Assembly: GCF_017355785.1 (NCBI RefSeq)
Contig: NZ_JAFEWE010000003.1
Span: forward strand, 534,643-598,642
Length of the DNA stretch: 64,000 nt
Direction of reading: 5' to 3'
Source: Desertivirga arenae
Lineage (GTDB): Bacteria; Bacteroidota; Bacteroidia; Sphingobacteriales; Sphingobacteriaceae
In this document: positions 1 to 9,293 of the stretch, piece by piece
How the letters are laid out: each line of letters begins with the position of its first letter
Position numbering within the stretch: the stretch's first letter is position 1
The notes under the pieces: generated by a model
What the model was told of the DNA's origin: nothing
The model's input: the letters and a program-made list of their open reading frames with translations, nothing else
Databases searched by the model: none
Translations under genes and position numbers: made by a program

Positions 1-1006
1 TTGCCCTTACTGTTTCCTCGCTTACTGCCCCAAATTGCTCTAGGGTGTTTAACGGGACGCCTAATACGGATTGTTTCAATTGATTGGAATAGGTTACTGC
101 TCCTCCCATAAATACCTCGCTTGATCCTGGATGTTGGGTAAAAAGCTGTGAAAGGAAACCTCCTGTACAACTCTCTGCAACAGCCACTGTCAGGTTCCTC
201 TCCTTCATGAAATCCATTATAGCTTTCTCCAGAGGCTTATCCTCTGAAGTTACAACAAAGTCGCCAACAAGAGCAGTAATCTCATCTACATAGATTTTGA
301 TTTGATCACGAAGGATTTGTTCGTTTTGGCCATAAGCGCTGAGGCGTAATCTCACCTGCCCTAGCTTGGGAAGATAGGCCAGCTTTATATGAGCGGGCAA
401 GGCATCCTCCACTGAAGCGATGGCTTCAGCCAGAAAGGATTCCCCTATACCAGCGGTAAGGATAGTATGATGGACAATAGCCTCAAGATTAAAGTGAGCC
501 TTAATTCTCGGCATTACTTCCCCCTCTACCAGATACATCATTTCAAACGGAACGCCTGGCATGGACACATATATCTTTCCATTGTTTTCGAACCACATTC
601 CCGGCGCCGTACCGTTCTTATTTAGAAGGACTGTACAGTTCTCCGGGACATCAGCCTGACGGATGTTTATATCTAACAGTGGACGATTGTGACGTTTAAA
701 AATACCCGCTACCACCTCAAGGGTTGCAGCATCTCTTTTAAAGCCTACATTAAAATATTCTGCAAGCGTTTTTTTAGTAATATCATCCTTAGTAGGTCCT
801 AGCCCACCTGTAATAATAATAATATCTGCCCTTTGTTCAGCTTCTTTTAAACCCTGAATGATATGCTGCCTGTCATCAGATATAGAGCTGATTTGTTTTA
901 CCCGAACACCAATGGAATTAAGTTGTTGAGCAATCCAGGCTGAATTGGTGTCTACGATCTGTCCGATCAGGATCTCATCGCCAATAGTTATTATTTCTGC
1001 TTGCAT
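1..1006 (-). CDS. cinA: CinA-like protein (nicotinamide-nucleotide amidohydrolase / damage-inducible protein), 3' end cut by window
   Basis: Translating the minus strand from the ATG at 1006 gives an uninterrupted frame to the window edge, about 335 residues of a family that is usually near 415. The start MQAEIITIGDEIL and the later ITGGLGPTKDD are typical of the N-terminal MoaB/MogA-like (MoCF) domain. AESCTGG near residue 275 is the signature of the C-terminal amidohydrolase domain, which deamidates NMN in pyridine nucleotide salvage, and the visible end LEQFGAVSEETVRA matches that domain. Roughly 80 C-terminal residues lie outside the window. The ATG overlaps the lptD stop by one base (TAATG), which suggests translational coupling with lptD. 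The family call is firm; the physiological role is known only from homologues. Confidence 0.93.
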   Translation of the reverse strand, partial: MQAEIITIGDEILIGQIVDTNSAWIAQQLNSIGVRVKQISSISDDRQHIIQGLKEAEQRADIIIITGGLGPTKDDITKKTLAEYFNVGFKRDAATLEVVAGIFKRHNRPLLDINIRQADVPENCTVLLNKNGTAPGMWFENNGKIYVSMPGVPFEMMYLVEGEVMPRIKAHFNLEAIVHHTILTAGIGESFLAEAIASVEDALPAHIKLAYLPKLGQVRLRLSAYGQNEQILRDQIKIYVDEITALVGDFVVTSEDKPLEKAIMDFMKERNLTVAVAESCTGGFLSQLFTQHPGSSEVFMGGAVTYSNQLKQSVLGVPLNTLEQFGAVSEETVRA

Positions 1007-3618
1007 TATAGAGTGATTGGGTTGTAAGCACTTCTTCTGCTCAATTTCAAATCTTGTAAAATAGAAGCTCTTACTCTTAAGTCAAAACTATAGCTTTTAT
1101 ATGGACCGAAGGGCACCCAGTTAAAGGACATATCCCAGCAATGGAGATCTCTTGCAATAGAAAATGAGGTCATTGTAAAAGTTTTCTGTTCAAAATCCCA
1201 TCCGGAAGTATACATTACTTTCCACTTAGGCGTAACGCTAAAGTCACCATTAAAATTCAGTGAATTGACTAGATTATTTTGCGCGCCCAGATTATTATAA
1301 GTTTTGGTATAGGTTAAACTATACGTGAAGTTGAACGACCAGGGAATAGTAAAGTCGACGAATTGATTAGGGTTGTTCAGGATCGTAGAGATATCCTGTC
1401 TCTGCTGCTGACTAATCTGAGGATTCTCTTGTTGTTGCTCGAGGTTCTCCTGTCTTTTCTTCAACGCTGCAGAGTTGAAATTATACCCCGTACTAAAGGT
1501 AAAGGCAGTTAGGCGTGGCAACCTGCCATTACGGAAAGTATAAGCATCGATCTCCCTTCCATTCGCACCAACTTGATAAGGGTTAAAAGTTCCCCCAAAG
1601 TTTAAGCCTAACTTCTGATCAAATAAAGCCGTACGACCACTGAAGGAAATTGGAGAAAGTTTAAAAGAATCTGCAAGGAAGTTATAGCTTCCTGTGAAGT
1701 TCAACCCTTGCAAAATTGGAATCTTTTTGAATGCATTTGCTGTATCACCAGTTGTTTTAACTTTAGCCTCAATAGTGTTATCCAAGGAGAATGACATACT
1801 AGCACTTCGCCCCATGCCCGGAGCAGAAATGCCTGAACCTTCGAATATGGAGTATCTGGTTGTGGCGCCGGTGGTTGAGTTATAATAAGACCGAAAGAAA
1901 CCGAAGTTATCAGAGCCGAAGTTCGGGGTATAATTAAAACTTGTAGAAGGAGTAACAATATGGCGGATAGCACTAACTTTTCCTTTCTTGAAATTTTTCA
2001 TTCCATAGAATTTAGTAGACAAACTTCCATTCAGCCCATAATCGAAATTCCTGGCAAAACCTCTTACATAACTTGTATCAACTTTTTTTGCTTCTTCATT
2101 ATAATTATACCGTACCGTTCTAAAAGTCCAGCGTTCATTGTAGCTGGTACCTGTACTAAATTGCAGATATTTAAGGGGACTGAACGCAATACTGATTGGA
2201 ATATTCTGGGTAATACCGTTCTGAGCATTCTTAAAACCTTTGTCAAACAGGTCGTACTCTTTTTCTGTCACACTGTTATTTCCCTGCATGCTGTACCCTA
2301 CGGAGATCTTTTCATACCATTTCTGCTCACCCGTTCCGTTCTTATTCTCGAAGGGGTTGAGGGTAGTCATACTCAGGTTGAACGAAGGGAGCTCCAAGTT
2401 TACAGTGGAGTTACTAAAGTCCTGGCTACTTCTGGCGCTGGCACTAAAATTAAAAAGATTATTCGCGAAAGTCCTTCCATAGTTGATACTGGAAGAAGAT
2501 TGAGACCGTGTCAATTGATTTACATCATAACTGGCTCCGGCACGACTTTCAGTAAAATACTTTGCGGTCTGGATAGACACGTTAGCTCCAAAGTTTACGC
2601 CAGGGTGTGCTGCTGCATTCTGCTGATGTGTCCAACTTAAGCTGAAGTTTTTAGATGGTTTGTAAGATTCAGTCCCTTCTACTCCTCTGCCTGGCAATGT
2701 AGAGCTATAAGCAAAGTTTAAACCTCCGTTAAACTTATAGTTCTTACGATAGCGCACTGCCAGATTTCCCAAATAAGAGCCCTTACTATAAATGGTTGCC
2801 AGAACATCTGCATCCCAATAATCATTAATTCCAAAGTACCAGCCGGTATTCCTTAAATAAAAACCTAAAGTACCGTCCTCTCCTACGCTTGGAAAATGGA
2901 ATCCGGAAGCTCTTTTATTCGTTTTAGGGAAAAATCCAAAAGGTAAAACGGCGGGAAAAGGGATATCCTCTATCTCCAGATAAGAGGGTCCGCTTACAAT
3001 CCTCTTCTTAGTAATAATTCCCTTAGAGATGTGAATACCAAAGTGTGGATGAGGAAGGTTACAGGTACTGTAAACCCCATTTTTAAAAGAAACTTCGTCG
3101 TATGGGCTCTTTTTAGAGGTGGCAGCTGAAATGTAACCACCTTCCACTTCGGTAAAAGAGCTATAGACCAGCCCCTTTTTACTTTCCATATTATAAATCA
3201 GGGAATCCGTACTAACCGGAGGTTCTTGTCCTTGCTTAAAAATAGGACGACCACGATACTTACCATATTTATCTTTTAGCCCACTGGCGAACATAGCTTT
3301 GTTCTTCTGGTCAAGCCTTATAAAATCGGCAGACAATTCCATTTCCTCATAAGAAACACGGGCATTTCCATAGAGATAAACAATAGTTCTGTCTATATTG
3401 AACCTGATGGAGTCTTCAGCATGATATTCTATTACAGAATTTAAACCAGAAGTAGACTTTTTTTTCAAAGTATCCGTTAAATTTGCAGTTACCGTATCAG
3501 TCTTGCGGGTAATGGGTTTAGGAGTATTTTGTGTCTGTTGTGCATCAAGTTTCATACTAAATGCAACCATAAAAACCAAAAATACGTATCTCGAGAATAT
3601 AAAATTGATAGATTCCAA
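1006..3618 (-). CDS. lptD: LptD/OstA-like outer-membrane LPS assembly protein
   Basis: An 870-residue protein with an N-terminal signal peptide (hydrophobic stretch about 6-22, AQQ near 26-28). Residues about 65-135 (including TIVYLYGNARVSYEEMELSAD) resemble the OstA beta-taco domain. A long run of alternating aromatic and polar beta-strands rich in N, Y, F and S follows, as expected for an outer-membrane barrel. The length fits Bacteroidetes LptD-like proteins (about 850-900). LptD inserts lipopolysaccharide into the outer leaflet. It is transcribed divergently from the amidase at 3669 and its stop overlaps the start of cinA. The essential disulphide cysteines of the E. coli protein are not obvious, so membership is assigned from the domain pattern and not from catalytic residues. 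Confidence 0.88.
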   Translation of the reverse strand: MESINFIFSRYVFLVFMVAFSMKLDAQQTQNTPKPITRKTDTVTANLTDTLKKKSTSGLNSVIEYHAEDSIRFNIDRTIVYLYGNARVSYEEMELSADFIRLDQKNKAMFASGLKDKYGKYRGRPIFKQGQEPPVSTDSLIYNMESKKGLVYSSFTEVEGGYISAATSKKSPYDEVSFKNGVYSTCNLPHPHFGIHISKGIITKKRIVSGPSYLEIEDIPFPAVLPFGFFPKTNKRASGFHFPSVGEDGTLGFYLRNTGWYFGINDYWDADVLATIYSKGSYLGNLAVRYRKNYKFNGGLNFAYSSTLPGRGVEGTESYKPSKNFSLSWTHQQNAAAHPGVNFGANVSIQTAKYFTESRAGASYDVNQLTRSQSSSSINYGRTFANNLFNFSASARSSQDFSNSTVNLELPSFNLSMTTLNPFENKNGTGEQKWYEKISVGYSMQGNNSVTEKEYDLFDKGFKNAQNGITQNIPISIAFSPLKYLQFSTGTSYNERWTFRTVRYNYNEEAKKVDTSYVRGFARNFDYGLNGSLSTKFYGMKNFKKGKVSAIRHIVTPSTSFNYTPNFGSDNFGFFRSYYNSTTGATTRYSIFEGSGISAPGMGRSASMSFSLDNTIEAKVKTTGDTANAFKKIPILQGLNFTGSYNFLADSFKLSPISFSGRTALFDQKLGLNFGGTFNPYQVGANGREIDAYTFRNGRLPRLTAFTFSTGYNFNSAALKKRQENLEQQQENPQISQQQRQDISTILNNPNQFVDFTIPWSFNFTYSLTYTKTYNNLGAQNNLVNSLNFNGDFSVTPKWKVMYTSGWDFEQKTFTMTSFSIARDLHCWDMSFNWVPFGPYKSYSFDLRVRASILQDLKLSRRSAYNPITL

Positions 3619-3668
3619 GTGTGATGATGTATATTAATTTTTCAATTAAAAATTACAGTTCAAATTTA

Positions 3669-4490
3669 ATGAAATTAAAACCATTAAAACGATTCATTAT
3701 TGCCTTTGCAGCCGTAATGCTGCTGCTTCCCTTCTCATCTTTCTCTAATAACTCCAACATACCCCCCTATCGTATAAAGACTATTGTAATTGACGCAGGG
3801 CATGGTGGTGAAGATGGAGCGACGCGGGGAGCAATTGCTAAAGAAAAGGAACTGGCATTACAGGTAGCACTCAGGCTTGGGAAAGCAATTGAAGATTCAA
3901 TGCCGGATGTAAAAGTGGTGTACACACGTACCAGTGATGTATTTGTCCCTCTTTATGAACGTGTTGGACTGGCCAATCAGGTTAAAGCAGATCTGTTCAT
4001 CTCGATCCACTGTAATGATATGCCGAAAAACTTTAAGGGCAGAAGCTCGACGAAAGGTGTCGAGACCTTTGTATCAGGTTTTCACCGTCTTGATGAGCAA
4101 AATAAAGCCATTAAAGATATTGCTACACGTGAAAACGAATCTATCTTATTAGAGAAAGATTATAAGAACAACTATGATGGTTACGATCCTAACGATCCGG
4201 AAAGTATGATCATTTTTTCTTTAATGAAAAATGCATTCCGGGAGCAGAGCATAAAATTAGCTTCTTTTATGCAGAACGAGTATGTAAAAGTTGGACGCAT
4301 AGATCGCGGTGTTAAAGAAAAAGGATTAGCTGTACTGGCACGTGCAGGGATGCCCGCAGTCCTTACCGAAATTGGTTTTGTATGTAACAAGGAAGAAGAA
4401 GAGTACATGGTGTCAGAATATGGTCAAAACGAAATCGTAAATTGTTTGTTAAAAGCAATTCAGGGTTATAAGAAGCAGGTAGAGCTTTAA
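3669..4490 (+). CDS. N-acetylmuramoyl-L-alanine amidase (Amidase_3)
   Basis: A periplasmic zinc amidase that cleaves the bond between MurNAc and L-alanine of the stem peptide. The Zn-ligand motifs are visible: DAGHGGEDGA (His), KEKELALQVA (Glu), SIHCND (His) and the catalytic Glu in LTEIGFVCN. The frame is open from 3621, but the ATG at 3669 is preferred because it gives a clean signal peptide (MKLKPLKRFIIAFAAVMLLL) and leaves about 50 bases for the divergent lptD promoter region. From this start the protein has 273 residues, a normal length. The MCE gene follows after about 40 bases, and an amidase-MCE pair is a common arrangement in Bacteroidetes. Confidence 0.93.
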   Translation: MKLKPLKRFIIAFAAVMLLLPFSSFSNNSNIPPYRIKTIVIDAGHGGEDGATRGAIAKEKELALQVALRLGKAIEDSMPDVKVVYTRTSDVFVPLYERVGLANQVKADLFISIHCNDMPKNFKGRSSTKGVETFVSGFHRLDEQNKAIKDIATRENESILLEKDYKNNYDGYDPNDPESMIIFSLMKNAFREQSIKLASFMQNEYVKVGRIDRGVKEKGLAVLARAGMPAVLTEIGFVCNKEEEEYMVSEYGQNEIVNCLLKAIQGYKKQVEL

Positions 4491-4532
4491 AAACCTGAAA
4501 GGTATACTATATTTGGAAAAATTATTAACGCT

Positions 4533-5477
4533 TTGAAAATAACAAACGAAACTAAAGTAGGAATATTAGCAGCTGTTGCCATCACTATTTTAATTTTAGG
4601 ATATAGCTTTTTAAAAGGAAACGACGTTTTTTCGAGAGAAAATGAGTATTACGCCATCTACGAAAATGTAGAGGGCGTTGCTGTTTCAAAACCAGTATTG
4701 GTAAATGGCTATCAAATAGGGCGAGTTTCTAACCTTACCTTGCAACCTAATGGCACAATACTCGCCGAGTTTAAAATTAAGCCCGAGTACGAAATCCCTA
4801 AGAATACCATTGCGAAAATAGAAAGTACCGACCTGCTTGGCAGTAAAGCAATTGTATTTGAGCTTGGAGAGGGAGGCGTTTACGCCACAAGCGGGGATAC
4901 GCTGAAAGCTAATAAATCAAAAGATCTTTTGGAACAGGTGCAGCCTGTACAGAAAAAAGCTGAACAGATCATTGCGCGTTTAGACTCTATATTGACTTCA
5001 GTAGATAATACTATCAGTCCCGAGTTTCAACGTAACTTCAACAGCAGTTTCGCGAGTATCGCCAAATCACTTAAGACCCTTGAATCTACTACAATGAAAG
5101 TAGATCATATGGTTGGAGCAGAAAGTAGCCGCCTACATGCTATCTTCTCAAATCTGGAGTCAATTTCAACAAACTTTGCTCAAAACAATAAAAAGATCAC
5201 GACCATCATGTCGAACATTGAATCCGTGTCTGATCAGTTCGCCAGAGCAAACTTTGAAACTACTATTAAAAATGCTGATAAGGCGATAGCAGACCTTCAG
5301 ACAGCAGTAAACAAGGTAAATACGGGTGAAGGTTCTTTAGGGCAATTACTTAACGACAAACAACTCTATAATAACCTCAATAGCTCAGCTGAAAATTTAA
5401 ATAAGCTAATGATAGATCTTAAAGCAAATCCCAAAAGGTACGTGAGTTTTTCAGTATTCGGTGGTCGCAAAGATTAG
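4533..5477 (+). CDS. MCE/MlaD-family lipid transport protein
   Basis: A 314-residue protein with one N-terminal membrane anchor (about 10-26, ILAAVAITILILGYSFL) followed by an MCE/MlaD domain (about 37-115, including GVAVSKPVLVNGYQIGRV). The C-terminal half (about 130-300) is helical and polar, probably coiled coil. MlaD proteins form hexameric rings that carry phospholipids between inner and outer membranes with an MlaE/MlaF ABC transporter; no mlaE or mlaF gene is in this window. The only usable start is the TTG at 4533, since the first internal Met is far downstream. It probably shares a transcript with the amidase upstream and ends just before a strong terminator hairpin. Confidence 0.88.
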   Translation: MKITNETKVGILAAVAITILILGYSFLKGNDVFSRENEYYAIYENVEGVAVSKPVLVNGYQIGRVSNLTLQPNGTILAEFKIKPEYEIPKNTIAKIESTDLLGSKAIVFELGEGGVYATSGDTLKANKSKDLLEQVQPVQKKAEQIIARLDSILTSVDNTISPEFQRNFNSSFASIAKSLKTLESTTMKVDHMVGAESSRLHAIFSNLESISTNFAQNNKKITTIMSNIESVSDQFARANFETTIKNADKAIADLQTAVNKVNTGEGSLGQLLNDKQLYNNLNSSAENLNKLMIDLKANPKRYVSFSVFGGRKD

Positions 5478-5490
5478 GTAGAAGATATAC

Positions 5491-5543
5491 GTATAAAAGG
5501 AAAGCCCGTTTAGTTTTAAACTAGACGGGCTTTCCTTTTATAC
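5491..5543. terminator. Long bidirectional terminator hairpin
   Basis: The arms 5491-5516 and 5518-5543 pair over 26 positions with a single G-T wobble, and the centre is A/T-rich. It lies between the convergent MCE gene (+) and rnz (-), so it can serve both directions. Confidence 0.85.
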
Positions 5544-5555
5544 GATTTCTGATCG

Positions 5556-6467
5556 TTACAATTGAAAAACAGTACCTTCAATAGCTAATTTCGAATTAGG
5601 AAATACCGTTTGCGCTTCGAGCAGTAAGGGCTCCAACTCTCTGTACCGGGCTGAAAAATGGCCAAGAAGTAATTGTTTAGCATTAGCTTTTACAGCTATT
5701 TCGGCTGCTTGCAAAGCCGTGGTATGAAAGGTCTCCTGAGCTCTGTCAATCATATCATTCATAAATGTCGACTCGTGATAAAGTGTATCAACATCTTTGA
5801 TAGAATCTAGATATTTCCAATTACAGATGGTATCAGAACAATAGGCGTAAGATCTCGGCTCGTCCGGATCAGTAGTAAAATCTTCAGATCGATACACCTT
5901 TCCATCCATGTCCGTAAAATCTGCACCCCTTTTAAAAAGATGGATTGCTGGTAATGGAAGATCCAGTGCCTCTACTTTATCCTTTAATAACTTTCGTAAA
6001 CGCTTTTTCTGGGTAAACTTAAATCCGGTGCAAGGGATACGATGCTCGAGGATAATAGTTTCTACTATTACATCCTGGTTTTCGAATATCTTTTCCGGAA
6101 CTTCCGGATTGGTAAAGTAATATTCTATAGGATAACGAATATCAGTCTGTGAGTATTTAAACTGAATCTCGAGGATCTCTTTTAATTCAGCAGGAGCATA
6201 AATAAAAAGAGGCTTCTTTCTTCCGTTCAAATGCATGGAAGAAAGAAGCCCTACAAGACCAAGATAATGATCGCCATGTAGATGGCTTATAAAGATATGC
6301 TCAATTCGCTGGGCTTTGATACCGTTTCGCAGTAATTGCAGTTGAGTACCTTCACCACAGTCTATAAGGAAATATCTCTCATTAATATTTAAAAGCTGTG
6401 CGCTTGGATATCTGTTAAAAATTGGGGTAGCTGAACTGCTTCCTAAAATAGTTACATCAAACCTCAT
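5556..6467 (-). CDS. rnz: Ribonuclease Z (tRNase Z)
   Basis: A 303-residue metallo-beta-lactamase-fold endonuclease that trims tRNA 3' ends. The metal motif HLHGDH is at residues 62-67 and an upstream LGSSSATP motif is present. Further family features are GEGTQLQL near 39-46, DTLYHESTF with its metal ligand, and a C-terminal LLLGHFSARY carrying the last His. The length matches short bacterial RNase Z. The STAS gene lies 16 bases upstream on the same strand, so the two are probably co-transcribed. Confidence 0.96.
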   Translation of the reverse strand: MRFDVTILGSSSATPIFNRYPSAQLLNINERYFLIDCGEGTQLQLLRNGIKAQRIEHIFISHLHGDHYLGLVGLLSSMHLNGRKKPLFIYAPAELKEILEIQFKYSQTDIRYPIEYYFTNPEVPEKIFENQDVIVETIILEHRIPCTGFKFTQKKRLRKLLKDKVEALDLPLPAIHLFKRGADFTDMDGKVYRSEDFTTDPDEPRSYAYCSDTICNWKYLDSIKDVDTLYHESTFMNDMIDRAQETFHTTALQAAEIAVKANAKQLLLGHFSARYRELEPLLLEAQTVFPNSKLAIEGTVFQL

Positions 6468-6483
6468 GAACTCAGTGAAGCAA

Positions 6484-6861
6484 TTATCTCGCCTCTTTTT
6501 TCAGTTCACGTTCAATCTCCTCCATAAAAATCAGATCGATCGCTTCTTCAACAGTAGGCACTATTGTTAAAACGCTTTCTAATTGTGAAATAGTAATGAG
6601 GCGATCAATATTTTCGTTAACGCCGGTAATTATAAAACTACCATCAGCATTTTTACAGAGGCGGTGACCTACTAACAGGCTACTTAAGCCTGATGAATCA
6701 GAGTATTTAACCCCCGAAAGGTCAAGAACTATATTGCGAATCCCCTCTGTATTAATTAGAATCAACTCCGATTTAAGTTGAGGAGAGATAAGGCTGTTGA
6801 GCTTTGCTTCATTCAGCTTAATTAATACGTATTTCTCGTGTTTGTCTACCGTAAATTTCAT
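6484..6861 (-). CDS. STAS-domain protein (anti-sigma factor antagonist-like)
   Basis: A single-domain STAS protein of 125 residues when started at the ATG at 6861; the frame also allows an upstream ATG at 6876. LDLSGVKYSDSSGLSSLL carries the conserved Ser that SpoIIAA/RsbV-type antagonists have phosphorylated by an anti-sigma kinase. No RsbW/SpoIIAB-like kinase or PP2C phosphatase is encoded nearby, so the partner must be elsewhere. The C-terminal tail after the STAS fold is charged and helical (EEIERELKKEAR). It probably forms a transcription unit with rnz. Confidence 0.86.
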   Translation of the reverse strand: MKFTVDKHEKYVLIKLNEAKLNSLISPQLKSELILINTEGIRNIVLDLSGVKYSDSSGLSSLLVGHRLCKNADGSFIITGVNENIDRLITISQLESVLTIVPTVEEAIDLIFMEEIERELKKEAR

Positions 6862-7003
6862 AGTTACCGTCTGCAATATGCTTTTACAATATTAAAAAAT
6901 TATTTCTAACGGCACAATTGTTTTTAGTCGCAATTGCCCTTCTGTAGATGATTTTCTTAATAATATTACAATAATCCCACCAGCCTAAACAATTTTGAAA
7001 TTC

Positions 7004-7951
7004 TTACCCTAAACGATTAAGACTTTCAAGTATATTATTTTCTACTCTCTTAAGAACTTCTGAGGCTTCGGCTTTCCTAAAAGCATCGCCTGTTATATGT
7101 TCATAAAGCTCTATGTAGCGATCTGAGATGGATTGTATCAAGTCAGGTGTCATCTCTGGAATGGTTTGACCCTCCTTGCCCTGAAACCCATTTTCAATAA
7201 GCCATTTCCTTACAAATTCTTTCGATAATTGCCTTTGAGGTTCACCCTTCGCCTGCAACTCTTCGTAACCTTCCTGATAGAAATAGCGTGAAGAATCAGG
7301 TGTATGAATTTCATCGATCAAATAGATCCTTCCATCCGCTTTTCCAAATTCATATTTAGTGTCGACCAGAATTAAACCTCTTTCCTCTGCAATTTCCGTT
7401 CCTCTCTGAAATAATTGCCTGGTATACTCTTCTAGTTTCAGATAATCTTCTTCTGTGACAATTCCCTTGTTCAGGATCTCTTCACGGGAGATATCTTCAT
7501 CATGCCCTACAGATGCCTTTGTTGTAGGCGTTATAATTGGCTCCGGAAGCTTATCATTCTCCTTCAATCCTTCGGGAAGCCTTACTCCACAAACTTGTCT
7601 CCTACCAGCTGAATATTCTCTCCAGGCGTGGCCTGCCAGATACCCTCTAATAACCATTTCAACCTTAAAAGGTTCACAGATTTTACCAATAGTTACAGAC
7701 GGATCCGGAACATCGATCACCCAATTAGGTACAATATCTTGTGTTGCATTAAGAAACTTCGCAGCAATCTGATTTAGCACCTGTCCTTTGTAAGGGATAG
7801 GCTCAGGTAGTATTACATCAAAAGCTGAAATCCTGTCGCTTACTACCATTACAAGATAGCTATCAGAGATAGTATATACATCCCTAACTTTTCCTTTATA
7901 ATAATTGGTCTGACCCGGAAATTTGAAGTTTGTTTCTTTTATTGCCGACAT
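7004..7951 (-). CDS. purC: SAICAR synthetase (purine biosynthesis)
   Basis: A 315-residue phosphoribosylaminoimidazole-succinocarboxamide synthase, which ligates aspartate to CAIR in de novo purine synthesis. [10 protein letters not shown] (ATP-binding loop), [25 protein letters not shown] and [15 protein letters not shown] are hallmark motifs. The length is that of the longer ADE1-like form. The gene stands alone, with phoH upstream on the same strand separated by 280 bases containing tetranucleotide repeats and a candidate promoter. No other pur gene is in the window. Confidence 0.97.
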   Translation of the reverse strand: MSAIKETNFKFPGQTNYYKGKVRDVYTISDSYLVMVVSDRISAFDVILPEPIPYKGQVLNQIAAKFLNATQDIVPNWVIDVPDPSVTIGKICEPFKVEMVIRGYLAGHAWREYSAGRRQVCGVRLPEGLKENDKLPEPIITPTTKASVGHDEDISREEILNKGIVTEEDYLKLEEYTRQLFQRGTEIAEERGLILVDTKYEFGKADGRIYLIDEIHTPDSSRYFYQEGYEELQAKGEPQRQLSKEFVRKWLIENGFQGKEGQTIPEMTPDLIQSISDRYIELYEHITGDAFRKAEASEVLKRVENNILESLNRLG

Positions 7952-7978
7952 GGGTGGTGTTGAAATGAATTTTTTATT

Positions 7979-8053
7979 GAATGAATGAGTGAGTGAATTA
8001 TTTTAATGAATGAATGAATGAATGAGTGAATGAGTGAATGAATGATTGATTGA
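7979..8053. repeat. Degenerate (GAAT)n tetranucleotide repeat, block A
   Basis: About 75 bases made almost wholly of GAAT units with GAGT and GATT variants, interrupted once by an ATTATTTTA segment. It begins about 28 bases upstream of the purC start and would be pyrimidine-rich in the purC transcript. Block B (8135-8235) is largely its reverse complement. Confidence 0.85.
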
Positions 8054-8086
8054 CTCGTGAGTTAACTAATAAATTCAGTAATGAGG

Positions 8087-8094
8087 CAAAAATA
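8087..8094 (-). promoter_or_regulatory. Candidate -7 box for purC
   Basis: On the minus strand this reads TATTTTTG, a full match to the Bacteroidetes TAnnTTTG element. It lies between the two repeat blocks, about 136 bases upstream of the purC ATG. No TTTG is found 19 bases further upstream, so the call is tentative. Confidence 0.4.
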
Positions 8095-8134
8095 GTTTTT
8101 TTATTGATTTCGGTCATTAGAGAAATTAAAAACA

Positions 8135-8235
8135 ATCATTCTATCATTCCATCATTCTCTCCTTCCATCATTCTCTCTTTCTATCATTCATTCATTCTAT
8201 CCTTCTATCATTTCCTCCTTCTATCATTCCATCAC
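8135..8235. repeat. Degenerate ATCATTCY/(ATTC)n repeat, block B
   Basis: About 100 bases built of ATCATTCT and ATCATTCC units alternating with CTCTCCTTCC-like variants, entirely pyrimidine-rich on the plus strand. It abuts and overlaps the last codons of phoH (stop 8232-8234). In the phoH sense direction it is purine-rich and complementary in character to block A. Confidence 0.8.
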
Positions 8236-9194
8236 TGTATATCTCCGTAAGCCTTAAGGATCTGCTTAACAAGCTTATGCCTTACCACATCTTCTCCGCT
8301 CAGATAGATTATATCAATACCCTTAATGTCCTCGAGGATCCTAAGAGCTGTATGCAAACCGGAATGCTGTTTCTTTGGCAAGTCGATCTGGGTGATATCC
8401 CCTGTTACGATGAATTTAGCTGAAGGTCCCATACGGGTCAAAAACATCTTCAATTGCATATCCGTCGCGTTCTGGGCTTCATCCAAAATCACAAAGCAGT
8501 TATCTAGGGTACGTCCACGCATAAATGCAAGCGGAGCCACTTCTATTGTCCTGTTCTCCAGATAAGCCTTCAGTTTTTCAGGAGGGATCATATCGTCCAA
8601 CGCATCATATAAAGGACGTAAATACGGATCTATCTTCTCCTTCAAATCACCAGGTAGAAAACCAAGGTTCTCGCCTGCTTCAACGGCTGGACGAGTAAGA
8701 ATGATGCGCTTTATCTCTTTATTTTTCAAAGCCCTTACCGCAAGCGCAACGGCTGTATAAGTTTTTCCTGTACCAGCAGGACCAATGGCGAATAGTATAT
8801 CACTTTTATTAAGCCCTTCTACCATCCTGCGCTGATTTGCAGTCCTCGCTTTTACAACAATACCGTTAGGGCCAAAAACGATCGGTTCACCTCCACCACC
8901 TTGGGGCTTATCTCCGCCTTCACCTTCTGTCTGTACACTCACAGAGGCCCCAAGAAAATGCTCAAGGTCGTTATTGTTAAGACTATTGTAACGCTCCACA
9001 TGTTTTAAGATTTCTTTAAAACGATTGTTGAAAGCATTCAGCTCCGCATCATCTCCCAGCACTTTTACTTCTGTCCCACGGGCAACAATTTTTATCTTTG
9101 GGAACTGTCTTTTAATTACTTCGAAATACTCGTTATTAGGGCCCCAGAGAACAATGGGGTTAACATTCTCAAGATCAATCTTTAATTCGTTCAA
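8232..9194 (-). CDS. phoH: PhoH-family ATPase
   Basis: A 320-residue PhoH-like P-loop ATPase. Walker A GPAGTGKT is at residues 138-145. LTRPAVEAGENLGFLPGDL and the Walker B segment FVILDEAQN are characteristic of the PhoH/YbeZ family. Residues 1-120 form a small N-terminal domain with a Gly-rich linker at about 91-102. YbeZ-type proteins partner with the endoribonuclease YbeY in rRNA metabolism, but ybeY is not adjacent here. The 3' end runs into a repeat block. Confidence 0.94.
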   Translation of the reverse strand: MNELKIDLENVNPIVLWGPNNEYFEVIKRQFPKIKIVARGTEVKVLGDDAELNAFNNRFKEILKHVERYNSLNNNDLEHFLGASVSVQTEGEGGDKPQGGGGEPIVFGPNGIVVKARTANQRRMVEGLNKSDILFAIGPAGTGKTYTAVALAVRALKNKEIKRIILTRPAVEAGENLGFLPGDLKEKIDPYLRPLYDALDDMIPPEKLKAYLENRTIEVAPLAFMRGRTLDNCFVILDEAQNATDMQLKMFLTRMGPSAKFIVTGDITQIDLPKKQHSGLHTALRILEDIKGIDIIYLSGEDVVRHKLVKQILKAYGDIQ

Positions 9195-9293
9195 GTTATC
9201 CTTTTTTTAGTTTTTGATTTATTTGTGCAATTAAAATTCAATATTTGCAGCTTCAATCTATAAGCAAGATTAATAATTAATATTCACATTTTA

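Noticed and set aside
1960..2640. 226-codon plus-strand frame
   Set aside because: It is antisense to lptD, whose own frame shows clear family motifs; this frame has no recognisable domain.
7979..8235. CRISPR-like array
   Set aside because: The repeats are 4-8 bases and degenerate, with no constant-length spacers and no cas genes nearby.
8050..8250. 66-codon plus-strand frame over the repeat block
   Set aside because: The translated sequence is a periodic product of the tetranucleotide repeat with no protein-like features.
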